This document shows positions 44,444 through 53,686 of a DNA stretch of 64,000 nucleotides, piece by piece. The DNA is from Sphingobacterium chungjuense (GTDB taxonomy: Bacteria > Bacteroidota > Bacteroidia > Sphingobacteriales > Sphingobacteriaceae): the NCBI RefSeq assembly GCF_011316935.1, contig NZ_WLYS01000004.1:186001-250000 (forward strand), in the 5' to 3' direction. Made by a program: the position numbers and the translations under genes. The notes below the pieces were generated by a model that saw only the letters and a program-made list of their open reading frames with translations, was not told the origin of the DNA and made no database searches. The number at the start of each line of letters is the position of its first letter. The stretch's first letter is position 1.

Positions 44444-44475
44444 TACGACTGATTGCAAGGTCGTATTAGCATTTT
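44443..44475 (+). terminator. probable terminator after the 135-residue protein gene
   Basis: ATACGAC pairs with GTCGTAT (7 bp, 10-base loop), followed by TAGCATTTTT. It overlaps the stop codon. Confidence 0.55.
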
Positions 44476-44620
44476 TGATTATCAAACCAAATCGTAAATC
44501 GGCTCTCCAACCATTATTATTTGGCGGATTACTGCCCTGATATACTTAGATTGGATTTTCAGAAACCATATTTTAGCAATTCCGCTTATTCTGTACAGGA
44601 ATGATAACCTTCAGTTTATT

Positions 44621-46030
44621 TCAGGTTCGCTTTCGCTGGAGCAGGAAATAAATAGGTATGCCCGTCATTGCAATCATTAAGCCTGGCCACGTAAAATCAG
44701 GCTTATAAATGATGAGCAACACGCAAAATAATAAACCCATCAGTATATATAAGGCGGGCAACAATGGATAGCCTACTGCTCGATACGGTCTAGGCAAATC
44801 AGGTTTTTTAATACGCAGAATATAAACTCCTACAATCGTAACGACGTAGAACAGTACGGCCACAAAAGTAATCATGTCTAATAAATCCCCATAGGTGCCA
44901 CTCAAACAAAGAAGTGATGCCATCATAGCTTGATACCATAAAGCATAAGCCGGGACAGCGTATTTATTTAGTTGAGCAGAAGATTTAAAAAACAATCGAT
45001 CTTGTGCCATGGTATAATAAACTCGTGCGCCCGAAATAATCAATCCATTGTTGCACCCAAATGTGGCGACCATTATCAGTATCGCGATAATACCAGTACC
45101 TAGCTCTCCAAAAATATTTTGAGATGCTGCAATACCCACACGGTCTTTATCTGCGTACGCAATTTCGTTCAGTGGCAATACTGCCATAAACATCAGATTT
45201 AATAAAACATATATAAGTGTTACGACAGATACGCCAATCAGTAGGCTCAGGCCGATATTTCTCTTTGGATTTTGAATTTCTCCCGATACAAATGTGACAT
45301 TGTTCCAGGCTTCGTAGCTCATAATAGCTCCGACCAGTGCTGCTGCTATTCCTCCACCCAAATCTGGCAGCGTGTGATACAGTTCGACTTCATTGTCTGG
45401 TAGCAGCTTTTTTATTTGCCACATTTCCGACCAATTTAGATCCCATACTGATGGACTCAAGAAAACAAATCCAAAAACAATCAACCCACCAATACTCAAT
45501 ACTTTTGTGATAGTAAATATTGTTTGAATAGTTTTCCCACTTTTAATCCCTTTAGTATTGACATAAGTAAGCGCAAAGATCAACAAAACAGCAGCTAATT
45601 GAGCCGGTGATAGCGTAAAATTACCTATTTGAAATACAATGATATTTTCACTAAGTCCTGGTAGAAAGTATGCTAAAAATTTAAAAAATGAAACACCCAC
45701 AGCTGCAATAGTTCCAGTCTGAATTACGGCAAAAAGACTCCAACCATACACAAAGGCGACTAGTGGATTATAAGCTTCTTTCAAATACACATACTGTCCT
45801 CCAGCTTTGGGAAACATACCACTAAGCTCGCCATAGCTCAATGCTGCGATCAACGTCATTACTCCACCCAGAACCCACACACCGATAAACCCTCCAGCCG
45901 AACCAATCTGACGCATAATGTCAGCGCCGACTATAAAAATACCAGATCCCACCATGCTACCTACTACAATGGATATAGCGTCGATTAATCGAATTTCTTT
46001 CTTTAAGGATGATTTTTGCATACGCGGCAA
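44621..46030 (-). CDS. amino acid permease, APC superfamily
   Basis: A 469-residue inner-membrane transporter with about twelve helices. The N-terminal IDAISIVVGSMVGSGIFIVGA carries the APC substrate-binding GSGIF motif, and ALSYGELSGMFPKAGGQYVYLKEAYN follows; both are hallmarks of LAT/APC-type permeases. It starts 10 bp after the amidohydrolase stop, as the last gene of the operon SusC-SusD-amidohydrolase-permease. It probably imports the amino acid or amine released in the periplasm. The substrate is inferred only at that level. Confidence 0.92.
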   Translation of the reverse strand: MPRMQKSSLKKEIRLIDAISIVVGSMVGSGIFIVGADIMRQIGSAGGFIGVWVLGGVMTLIAALSYGELSGMFPKAGGQYVYLKEAYNPLVAFVYGWSLFAVIQTGTIAAVGVSFFKFLAYFLPGLSENIIVFQIGNFTLSPAQLAAVLLIFALTYVNTKGIKSGKTIQTIFTITKVLSIGGLIVFGFVFLSPSVWDLNWSEMWQIKKLLPDNEVELYHTLPDLGGGIAAALVGAIMSYEAWNNVTFVSGEIQNPKRNIGLSLLIGVSVVTLIYVLLNLMFMAVLPLNEIAYADKDRVGIAASQNIFGELGTGIIAILIMVATFGCNNGLIISGARVYYTMAQDRLFFKSSAQLNKYAVPAYALWYQAMMASLLCLSGTYGDLLDMITFVAVLFYVVTIVGVYILRIKKPDLPRPYRAVGYPLLPALYILMGLLFCVLLIIYKPDFTWPGLMIAMTGIPIYFLLQRKRT

Positions 46031-46040
46031 AATCTATATT

Positions 46041-47738
46041 TTAATGGTGCAACTGATTATAAATCGTCTTCCCCTGTTTGATTGTTTCTAGCACCTCTAC
46101 ATGCCTCAAGGTACTGGGGTCTATTTGAGTGATATCATGCGAAAGGATCACGAGATCTGCTAGCTTTCCCGGTTCGATAGACCCTTTAATAGCTTCTTCA
46201 TGATATTGATAAGCGCCATTGATCGTTACGGTACGTAGTGCTTCTAGCACTGTCAATCGTTCGTCAGCACCTATAATCTGGCCTGATCTGGTTTCCCGAT
46301 TTATGGCTGTCCAAAGCAGAAATAATTGATTCACCGGTGTCACTGGATAATCGGTATGATTGGTCGCGATGATTCCGCGATCCCTGACCGATTTAAGTGG
46401 ACTTAAAAAACTTGCCCTATCTACGCCTAAATTCCGGACGTGCACATCTCCCCAAAAAAAAGCATGATTGCTAAAAAAAGCTGGAATAACTCCCAAATCG
46501 TAATATCGATCGAGTTGGTCAGGCCGTACAAACTGGGAATGTATCGACACTGGGCGATATTCAGCAGTGGCAATCCCCAATCGCGCATTGGCATAGTCGA
46601 TTGCCTGCAAATACATATCGATAGTAGCATCTCCATTACAATGTACAAATGGTCTTATTCCCTGCTGGAACGTTTTTAAAATAAAGGCATTGAACTGCTG
46701 TTGATCTATTGTCGGAAAGCCAACGCAATCACCGTGATCGCATCCAGGCACTTCAGTCAGATAGGGCTCGGAGAAGTAGGCCGTTTTTCCTTGCGGGGAA
46801 CCATCGGCGATGAGTTTGGCACCAGCTAGTTTGAGATGATTTTTTAGCTCGCCAAATACAAAACTCGTATCGGCCATTACCTCTTCTAAATAATCCGCCG
46901 CGGGTAGTGATTCTATATCAATAAATAATCTCTGGCGATTGGAGGCCTCTTGCAGCAGCTTTAAGTTAGATAAATTAGTGAGGCCTTCTTGCGCTGTCGT
47001 AATACCATGGCTCGCATACAGCAATTGTTGTTCATCTAGCGCGACCAAACGTTTCTCCAGTGATAAGGAAGTCTCGGGTGGTATCGCTAGTAGCGCTTTG
47101 GCATTCTCTTGCAATAATCCAGTCAACTCTCCGGTTTGGGCGTCTTTCTCTATCGCACCACCAGTAGGATTTGGCGTAAGCATATCAACCCCCGAAATAT
47201 GCAATGCGGCCGAGTTGGCCACCCCCATATGGCCGTTGATGTTTAAGATAAAAACCGGTGTGTTGGGAAATGCTTTATCTAATTCTTTTTTGGTAGGATG
47301 GCGACCTTCGGTCAATTGATCCTGATCGTATCCAAATCCAAGCACCCACTCATCTAAAGCTAAATTTCTCTCTTGCTGAAATCTTACAAGAGCATTGACA
47401 AGATCATTGATATCGCGCATCTCTCCCATGGGGGGCGATCCTAAGTAAACTCTTGGAGTGGAAAACAAACCTAGGAAATGACTATGACCATCAATAAAGC
47501 CCGGAATCATGGTTTTACCTGCCAAATCTATGATCGTAGATTTGGGAGTTTGTAAGGTAAGTACTTGTGCGGTGCTACCTACAGCCAAAATCTTACCGTC
47601 CGCCACGGCCACCGCTTCTAAAATCCTGTCGGCAGAATCCACGGTAATAACACGTCCGTTTACGTATAATGTTTGTGCTTGCATTTTTAAACAGAACCAA
47701 CAAACACAGCTTAATAGTAGTATTTTTTCAATTTTCAT
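46041..47738 (-). CDS. secreted amidohydrolase (YtcJ/NfdA-like, Amidohydro_3)
   Basis: A 565-residue metal-dependent hydrolase with a signal peptide (about residues 1-22, KMQAQ), so periplasmic. The metal-binding HSH (His85, His87) lies in MIPGFIDGHSHFLG. Later ligands are in PFVHCNGDATIDMYLQ and VSIHSQFV, and the conserved ATNHTDYPVTPVN is near residue 450. The YtcJ/NfdA group acts on N-substituted formamides and other amides. It sits 27 bp after SusD and 10 bp before an amino acid permease, suggesting release of an amino acid or amine from an imported amide. Confidence 0.9.
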   Translation of the reverse strand: MKIEKILLLSCVCWFCLKMQAQTLYVNGRVITVDSADRILEAVAVADGKILAVGSTAQVLTLQTPKSTIIDLAGKTMIPGFIDGHSHFLGLFSTPRVYLGSPPMGEMRDINDLVNALVRFQQERNLALDEWVLGFGYDQDQLTEGRHPTKKELDKAFPNTPVFILNINGHMGVANSAALHISGVDMLTPNPTGGAIEKDAQTGELTGLLQENAKALLAIPPETSLSLEKRLVALDEQQLLYASHGITTAQEGLTNLSNLKLLQEASNRQRLFIDIESLPAADYLEEVMADTSFVFGELKNHLKLAGAKLIADGSPQGKTAYFSEPYLTEVPGCDHGDCVGFPTIDQQQFNAFILKTFQQGIRPFVHCNGDATIDMYLQAIDYANARLGIATAEYRPVSIHSQFVRPDQLDRYYDLGVIPAFFSNHAFFWGDVHVRNLGVDRASFLSPLKSVRDRGIIATNHTDYPVTPVNQLFLLWTAINRETRSGQIIGADERLTVLEALRTVTINGAYQYHEEAIKGSIEPGKLADLVILSHDITQIDPSTLRHVEVLETIKQGKTIYNQLHH

Positions 47739-47765
47739 TATTTTTATAAAATGAGTGATTTCCTA

Positions 47766-49229
47766 TTATCTTGCCAATGGATTATAGGCAATTTCTCCAC
47801 TGGGAATAGGCCATACATAATTGGCATCTGTAGGCAATATTCGGGGAGCTACACCTGCATTGCCTATTTTAGCTGGGAGCGGCTGCACTGTTCTAAAAAG
47901 CTCCCAAGAACGAAAGCCTTCACCAAGCAATTCGATCCGTTTCTCCGTGAAAATAAGTTGCACCAATGCTGCTTGGTTTTCAGCTGGCGCTCCGAAGACA
48001 AAATTCGGATCGGAGCGATGCCTCACCGCTTCTAAAAGTGTCTTAGCTCTGCTTAGCTGATTCAATTGAGCGGCTGCTTCCGCATAGTTTAATAGCACTT
48101 CGGCATATCGTACTAGTGGCACATAGTCCATAAAAGGGGCTGCATTATTTGGAAACTTGTTTAGCAAGCGTTGACCACTAGCATTGTTTATGATGAGATT
48201 TCGACGTGCATCGTCCGAATTAGCCGCAAAAACGTCATGGGCTACAATGCCCGCCGTGTTTAAGTAGGTAACCGGAGATAAATAATTGAATGCTAAAGCA
48301 CGTTGCTGCGAAGGCGCTTCTGTAGGAATGATAAAAGGCACGGAAAAAATCGCTTCTGTACCAGTGTAAGAGCCAGAAAATATCGGTGCTATAGTTGACT
48401 CTAGAGAATGACTAAGACCTACTGCCTGATATTGGAAAGGTGGTGAAGGAGGCACTAACTTTGCGGCCTCTTCTATGACCATATTGTAATTAGATTGCGT
48501 AAGGTAAACGCGCGTTTTTAGTGCAATCGCGGTCGCTTTATGTGCTCTTGACACCGTTAATAGTGCATTAGAATGGGCGATCGGTAAATCTTCTTCCGCG
48601 GCATCTAAATCCAATAGGATTTGATTGTACACTTCGCGAACCGTACTAAACGCCAGCTGGTTGTTCCCACCAGATAAATTAGGGGATAACCGAAGTGGCA
48701 AAGCTAAATTATCCGGATTTTGGTTAAACGGCCGTGCATAAGTCTGCACCAAACCAAAATAAGCAAACGCCCGGACAAACCGCGCTTCAGCGGCATACGC
48801 GTCGCGTGTCTCCGTAGGAAGGAACGACTGTGCTGCGAGTTGATCTAATAGTATATTAGCGGAGTTGATCGTTTGGTAGGCGGTTTCCCATACGGCATTT
48901 ACAAAAAATCCTGATGATGAAATACTCTGATTCCAAACATTAGCACCCGTTTCATTATTGCCATCATTCTGGCTAAACTCATCGCCACGCTGCTCGTTAA
49001 AAAGAATACCTTGACCACCAAAGTATAAGGGACTCCCAAGCAGACCGTACAATCCATTGACTTGTGCCAATATTTTTTCGGGTGTGTTGTAGGCTTCTGC
49101 TTCAGATATGCTCGTGGCCGGTATCAAGTCAAGTGGATCACTTTGGCAGGCTGTTAGTATTATGATTACGTATACTTGTGATACCATCATTCCTAATCTA
49201 AATAGCTTTTTAGCATATAATACATTCAT
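47766..49229 (-). CDS. SusD/RagB-type outer-membrane lipoprotein
   Basis: A 487-residue lipoprotein with lipobox IILTACQS (Cys near residue 28). SusD features include the helical TPR-like N-terminal half (ARFVRAFAYFGLVQTYARPF) and the C-terminal LVRYAEVLLNYAEAAAQLN and FTEKRIELLGEGFRSWELFRT. The length is normal. It is partnered with the SusC gene 17 bp upstream and followed by the amidohydrolase. It probably binds the transported compound at the cell surface. Confidence 0.94.
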   Translation of the reverse strand: MNVLYAKKLFRLGMMVSQVYVIIILTACQSDPLDLIPATSISEAEAYNTPEKILAQVNGLYGLLGSPLYFGGQGILFNEQRGDEFSQNDGNNETGANVWNQSISSSGFFVNAVWETAYQTINSANILLDQLAAQSFLPTETRDAYAAEARFVRAFAYFGLVQTYARPFNQNPDNLALPLRLSPNLSGGNNQLAFSTVREVYNQILLDLDAAEEDLPIAHSNALLTVSRAHKATAIALKTRVYLTQSNYNMVIEEAAKLVPPSPPFQYQAVGLSHSLESTIAPIFSGSYTGTEAIFSVPFIIPTEAPSQQRALAFNYLSPVTYLNTAGIVAHDVFAANSDDARRNLIINNASGQRLLNKFPNNAAPFMDYVPLVRYAEVLLNYAEAAAQLNQLSRAKTLLEAVRHRSDPNFVFGAPAENQAALVQLIFTEKRIELLGEGFRSWELFRTVQPLPAKIGNAGVAPRILPTDANYVWPIPSGEIAYNPLAR

Positions 49230-49246
49230 GGTACTTACGTTTATGA

Positions 49247-52200
49247 TTAAAAACCAATGTTGATACCGGCACTAAAAACCTGTGCATTTGCGGGTACATT
49301 CTGATCTTTTCCGGAGTTGATTGAGTTACCGTTTATAGATATTTCTGGATCTGATCCGGTATATCTGGTAATCGTTAATAAGTTTGTGGCTTGCGCATAG
49401 ATACGCAAGGAAGATATATGATGGCGTGCAAAATTTTCTTTGAGTGGCACTTGATAGCCAATAGCGACATTTTTTAGCTTAGCGAAACTTCCATCTTCGA
49501 CGTTGGAAGATATAGAACTCGAAAAACCATTAGAAAAACTATCTCCCCAAACCACTTTTGGCACATCGGTAATCTGACCTGGTTCAGTCCATCGATCTAG
49601 GATAAATGTGCCGTTATTAAAATATCGTTGATCCGATAACGTAGCTCTTGTACCGTTGTGCAGTTTATTCCCTCCAGAAAAAATAATGCCTATCAGGAGG
49701 TCAAAGTTATTATAATACATAGTGCTATTAACACCTCCATAGTAGCTCGGCAGCGAGTTTCCTAGTATGCGACCATCTCCATAATTATCAATTTGTGGTG
49801 CAACTGACCCATCGAGGTAACTGAAACTCCGATTCAAGGCATCGTACTGTACGCGTTCATCATTTCTGTTGATAAAAATTCTGTTGCCATTATCGGGATT
49901 GACACCATCCGTCTGAACAGCGAAAATAGATCCTACCGAATAACCTTCACGCGTCATATTTTGAATACCAAATGTGCTCAAAGAGGTCGGATATATATCT
50001 CCTCCATCTCCTAATGAGGTAACGCGATTTTTGAGCGTGGATAGGTTGGCATTAGCTGACCACCGAAATACACCCTTTTGTAAAATATTGGCCTGTACCG
50101 TAAATTCAAATCCTTTATTATATAGCGATCCCACATTGGCAGTCACTGCATTTCCCGGGATTCCAAGCGAAGACGCTTGTGGCGCGCTCAAGATAAGATT
50201 GTCGACATTGTTTCGATAATACTCTCCACTGACAAGTACACGGTTATTTAAAAACCCTAAATCTAATCCTATATTAAATTTTTTACTTGATTCCCACTGA
50301 AGATCTGGATTGCCCGCCTGCGTAAATCGTAACGTAGGCGAACCGGCATAGGTGCCAGCATCATAAATAGATAGCGCCGCATAATCATTCAAACTGCTAT
50401 TGCCCACGACACCATAACTTGCTCGAACCTTGAGTGCATTTAGTGATTGAGAAACGGTGCTTTCTTTAAAAAAACGTTCCTCAGAAACATTCCATCCAAC
50501 AGCACCACCACCGAAATTGCCCCATTTGTTGCCATCTGCTAGGGCAGACAGACCATCTCGCCGTGCATTTAGACTAATCAAGTATTTGCTCTTGTAGGCA
50601 TAATTAATGTTGGTAAAATAGGAGATAATGGCATTCTCCGTCTGAATATTATTTGCAGGTACAATATTCAACCATCCGCCTTGAAAACTGGTGAAAGATG
50701 GGTCTGACATGCCCGTACGGGTCGCTCCCCAACCTGCTATGTCTGTCTTAATATATTCATGTCCTAACAGTACATTCAAGTGATGATCTGCCTGAAAAGT
50801 TTCGTCAAATATGAGTGTATTGGTCCAATTAGCACGTTGATATCTGGCCGTATTATTACTTGCTAAACCGTTGGTCGCAAAGCCATCTCCACTTAGGGGG
50901 TTTCGGAAGCTCGTATTTTCGACGCGAAGATCATTCAAACCATATAAAGTTTTAAATTTTAACCACCTAAATATTTCTACCTCGGCATAAATACTCCCTA
51001 GTAAGGCATTACTCGCTGACTTATTTTTATCGTAATCTAATAAGGTTTGCAAGTTATATGCGTTGAATACTCCGAGAGCCGGATCATTTGGCCCATAGCC
51101 AACGTTTCCATTAGTTTGGTTGATATTATAATCACCATTTGGCAAGTAAATAGGAACATTGGGCGGCAATATATAAGTCAATCGAGCGAGTGGCTGATTG
51201 CCAATATACTGCGCATTGACATCTGTTCCGGAGGACGAAGCAATCGTATTTGGCCCGATAGCTCCTGTGTCTGGTCCTTCATTTTGAGATATGGTGTAGC
51301 CTGTACTCAATCCTATATTGACACGAGAATGCAGCTGATGATCTATATTAAATCGTATCCCCTTTTGTTGAAATTTGTTGGTTCGGACGATCCCATTTTG
51401 ATCCGTAAAATTAGCACTCGCATAATAGCTAGTACTAGGCGTCGCTCCCGAAAGATAGAGGTGGTGATTTTGAGACACAGCAGTCTGGTAAGCTACATCG
51501 TACCAATCGGTCCAAATCACATTGCTTTGCGCATCGGTACCGAGTACAAAGCCCGGCGACAATCCAGCATTTACGCGCGCTTCGTTTTTTAGTTCGATGT
51601 AATCGTACACGCCGAGTACGGAAGGCAAATTGAAGGGTCTACTAATACTTAACCAATTATTATATCCAGCCGTAGGTTTACCAAGTTTGCCTTTCTTTGT
51701 GGTGATGATCAAAACACCGTTGGCTGCTCGCGAACCATAAATAGCGCTAGCAGACGCATCTTTCAACACATCCATCGACTCAATATCAGCAGGATTGATA
51801 TTTGCCAAAGGATTATTACCCACATCCCCTCCTGCCGAACCTGTGAACACGGTGACACCGTCTACAATTATTAAAGGATAGACAGATGATGTTATAGAAT
51901 TGATTCCTCGAATTCGGAAAACTGGTGTCGCATTTAATGCGCCACTAGGTTGCACAATATTTACACCAGCAGCTTGTCCACCAAGCAATTGATCAAAAGA
52001 TTGCGCTGGTCGGTTTTCCAATGCTTCAGATTTTATTTGAGATGCGGCGCCCGTGTAGAGTCGTCTGCTTTGAGCGGCATAACCCGTAACTACCACATCG
52101 TCAAATTGATTGAGCAGCGGCGGTAGTGCAATATCAAAAGGCACGTGGCTAATCACAACAGTTCTTGACTCATATCCTATTGACTTGATAAGTACGGTAG

Positions 52201-52444
52201 CGGGTAATTGTTGACCAGTGACAAATCGAAATGAGCCGTCCTTTTCGGTTACCACAGTATGTGTCACTCCTTCTAATTGTACGGATGCTCCCGCAATTGG
52301 TACGCGATCTATTGAATCAATTATTCTACCATAGATTGTAGCATTTATAATCGGCTTGGTATCAATTTGCCCATACCCTATTAAAGGAATTACTAAGTAA
52401 AGCGCGATGATAAATCTGATTGGGGAAGTTTTTGATGGTTGCAT
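49247..52444 (-). CDS. SusC/RagA-type TonB-linked outer-membrane transporter
   Basis: A 1065-residue TonB-dependent importer with a signal peptide ending near residue 25 (IGYGQ). A CNA-B/carboxypeptidase-like domain spans about 36-110. The TonB box region FDDVVVTGYA follows, then the plug (about 125-250) with IIVDGV and LKDASASAIYGSRAANGVLIITTKKGK, and the barrel ending FSAGINIGF. It is the first gene of a four-gene operon with SusD, an amidohydrolase and an amino acid permease. A TATCTTTG -7 box lies upstream at 52592-52599. Confidence 0.95.
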   Translation of the reverse strand: MQPSKTSPIRFIIALYLVIPLIGYGQIDTKPIINATIYGRIIDSIDRVPIAGASVQLEGVTHTVVTEKDGSFRFVTGQQLPATVLIKSIGYESRTVVISHVPFDIALPPLLNQFDDVVVTGYAAQSRRLYTGAASQIKSEALENRPAQSFDQLLGGQAAGVNIVQPSGALNATPVFRIRGINSITSSVYPLIIVDGVTVFTGSAGGDVGNNPLANINPADIESMDVLKDASASAIYGSRAANGVLIITTKKGKLGKPTAGYNNWLSISRPFNLPSVLGVYDYIELKNEARVNAGLSPGFVLGTDAQSNVIWTDWYDVAYQTAVSQNHHLYLSGATPSTSYYASANFTDQNGIVRTNKFQQKGIRFNIDHQLHSRVNIGLSTGYTISQNEGPDTGAIGPNTIASSSGTDVNAQYIGNQPLARLTYILPPNVPIYLPNGDYNINQTNGNVGYGPNDPALGVFNAYNLQTLLDYDKNKSASNALLGSIYAEVEIFRWLKFKTLYGLNDLRVENTSFRNPLSGDGFATNGLASNNTARYQRANWTNTLIFDETFQADHHLNVLLGHEYIKTDIAGWGATRTGMSDPSFTSFQGGWLNIVPANNIQTENAIISYFTNINYAYKSKYLISLNARRDGLSALADGNKWGNFGGGAVGWNVSEERFFKESTVSQSLNALKVRASYGVVGNSSLNDYAALSIYDAGTYAGSPTLRFTQAGNPDLQWESSKKFNIGLDLGFLNNRVLVSGEYYRNNVDNLILSAPQASSLGIPGNAVTANVGSLYNKGFEFTVQANILQKGVFRWSANANLSTLKNRVTSLGDGGDIYPTSLSTFGIQNMTREGYSVGSIFAVQTDGVNPDNGNRIFINRNDERVQYDALNRSFSYLDGSVAPQIDNYGDGRILGNSLPSYYGGVNSTMYYNNFDLLIGIIFSGGNKLHNGTRATLSDQRYFNNGTFILDRWTEPGQITDVPKVVWGDSFSNGFSSSISSNVEDGSFAKLKNVAIGYQVPLKENFARHHISSLRIYAQATNLLTITRYTGSDPEISINGNSINSGKDQNVPANAQVFSAGINIGF

Positions 52445-52761
52445 AAATTTCTAATTATTTACTTTGACTATAGTGACCGAATCAATGAATATAATCCCCT
52501 TTGAGCACCGCGATTCAGCCGATCAAAGACTTGACACTGATTAAATCCGAAAACCATATACACACAACCTGTTGAGATTAATAATATTAACCAAAGATAA
52601 ATTAAATAAATTATAAATACTACTTAATCTATAGATTTAACATTTATTTTTTACCCGACGCCTTGGAAGATTGATAAGCACATTGGACAAAAAAGTTCTT
52701 TTCCCAGTAGCGCTATACTAGATTTATTCCTTATATTAGGAACACACGATACTAACATATT
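52445..52761. other. divergent regulatory stretch between SusC and the lipoprotein gene
   Basis: AT-rich. On the minus strand a perfect -7 box TATCTTTG (52599-52592) could start the SusC transcript about 140 bp before its ATG, but no TTTG is found at the ideal -33 spacing. No coding frame is supported. Confidence 0.45.
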
Positions 52762-53172
52762 ATGCTACAAAATCCTATCAAATTTCTTTGGATTGCAATC
52801 CTAACAATGCCACTATTCTTTAGTTGTTCTAGTCACTACCTAGCGACTATGCAAAGTAGTAACATGGGGAAAAACAAGGTAGATAGTACATTTTATAGTG
52901 GAAATGACACGCTTGGAATTTCTTATGCCTTTAATAATATAGATGGATCTGTACGAGTGCGTTTTGAGAACTATACAGAAAAATCCATGATCATTGATTT
53001 GACTAAATCAGCTTTGATAGTAAATGGCAAGTCGCAGGCCTTTATTGACGGTACATCCTTTGTACAGGGAAGGGTGGGAGCACAAACTTCACGAGAATTC
53101 GCGGTATCGGATCAAAACGCGTTCGGAGAATGTTGGATACGCGAGCAGATATCTCCGGATTGTCCGAGGTGA
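52762..53172 (+). CDS. small lipoprotein of unknown function, possibly frameshifted at the 3' end
   Basis: A 136-residue protein with a lipobox (LFFSCSSHYL, Cys near residue 22). The mature part has beta-strand character (TLGISYAFNNIDGSVRVRFENYTEKSM, SALIVNGKSQAFIDG) like other small Bacteroidota lipoproteins that start SSHYLATM. The last 15 or so residues (ECWIREQISPDCPR) look unlike the rest. Another frame entered by ATG at 53130 continues for 43 codons to 53261 with a hydrophobic Gly/Val-rich segment. An indel near 53115-53130 may have split one gene, or these are two overlapping genes. Confidence 0.65.
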   Translation: MLQNPIKFLWIAILTMPLFFSCSSHYLATMQSSNMGKNKVDSTFYSGNDTLGISYAFNNIDGSVRVRFENYTEKSMIIDLTKSALIVNGKSQAFIDGTSFVQGRVGAQTSREFAVSDQNAFGECWIREQISPDCPR

Positions 53173-53261
53173 ATCAATCAGGAGCTATTGTCGGAACTGT
53201 TTTAGTTTTGGGCGGTCTTGGTGTGGCAGCGGCTTTGGTAAACCCCGGCGAGGCGCAATAA
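53130..53261 (+). CDS. 43-codon hydrophobic frame overlapping the lipoprotein 3' end
   Basis: Starts MLDTRADISGLSEVNQSGA and contains one probable membrane segment (about residues 20-38, Gly- and Val-rich), ending NPGEAQ. It overlaps the lipoprotein gene by 43 bp in another frame. Either it is the displaced C-terminus of that gene or a separate small membrane protein. It has no recognisable homologue by eye. Confidence 0.35.
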   Translation: MLDTRADISGLSEVNQSGAIVGTVLVLGGLGVAAALVNPGEAQ

Positions 53262-53280
53262 AGCGCTACAAACTTCCAAT

Positions 53281-53309
53281 TTTTAATAGTGGTGCTTCCA
53301 CTATTAAAA
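53281..53309. repeat. 12-bp perfect inverted repeat
   Basis: TTTTAATAGTGG and CCACTATTAAAA with a 5-base loop, directly upstream of a second hairpin. It has no T tract of its own on the plus strand. Confidence 0.6.
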
Positions 53310-53322
53310 CTCTTCTAAACGC

Positions 53323-53354
53323 AAAAAGCTTCAAGTTTCCTTGAAGCTTTTTTT
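53323..53354. terminator. bidirectional terminator between lipoprotein and tRNA-Met
   Basis: A perfect 13-bp stem (AAAAAGCTTCAAG with CTTGAAGCTTTTT), a 4-base loop and T runs on both strands. It ends the lipoprotein transcript on plus and the tRNA transcript on minus. Confidence 0.88.
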
Positions 53355-53356
53355 AG

Positions 53357-53430
53357 TAGCGGGGAGCAGGATCGAACTGCCGACCTCAGGGTTATGAATC
53401 CTGCGCTCTAACCATCTGAGCTACCCCGCC
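53357..53430 (-). tRNA. tRNA-Met (anticodon CAT), elongator type
   Basis: A 74-base cloverleaf read on the minus strand. Acceptor GGCGGGG pairs with CCCCGCT (one G-U), the D arm is GCTC/GAGC, and the T arm GGCAG-TTCGATC-CTGCT is clear. The anticodon loop TTCATAA carries CAT; the anticodon stem CAGGA/CCCTG has an A-C mismatch at its loop end. The 3' CCA is not encoded. The G-C-rich acceptor fits elongator Met; a tRNA-Ile2 with lysidine-modified CAT cannot be fully excluded. Confidence 0.9.
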
Positions 53431-53686
53431 GTTTTTCGTGATGCAAATATAGTAATTAGGAATTATTATCAAAGCAAAATTCACAAATTTCATCACTAAA
53501 TACCACATCATGTCCCTAACTCTATCTTGACACTATCGGCATAATATGTATCAATAAATTCGCAGAGATTATACTTTGTTTAACAGAATATTTGCGTATT
53601 ATTACGGGCGGACAAAACCAATCGTCGATCAGCAGCGCTGTTCGGTAACCGTCCATTATCACGTTATTAATATTTCATTCCATTGT

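Noticed and set aside
51047..51592. 181-codon frame opposite the second SusC gene
   Set aside because: Antisense shadow of a clear SusC plug/barrel region; no motif.
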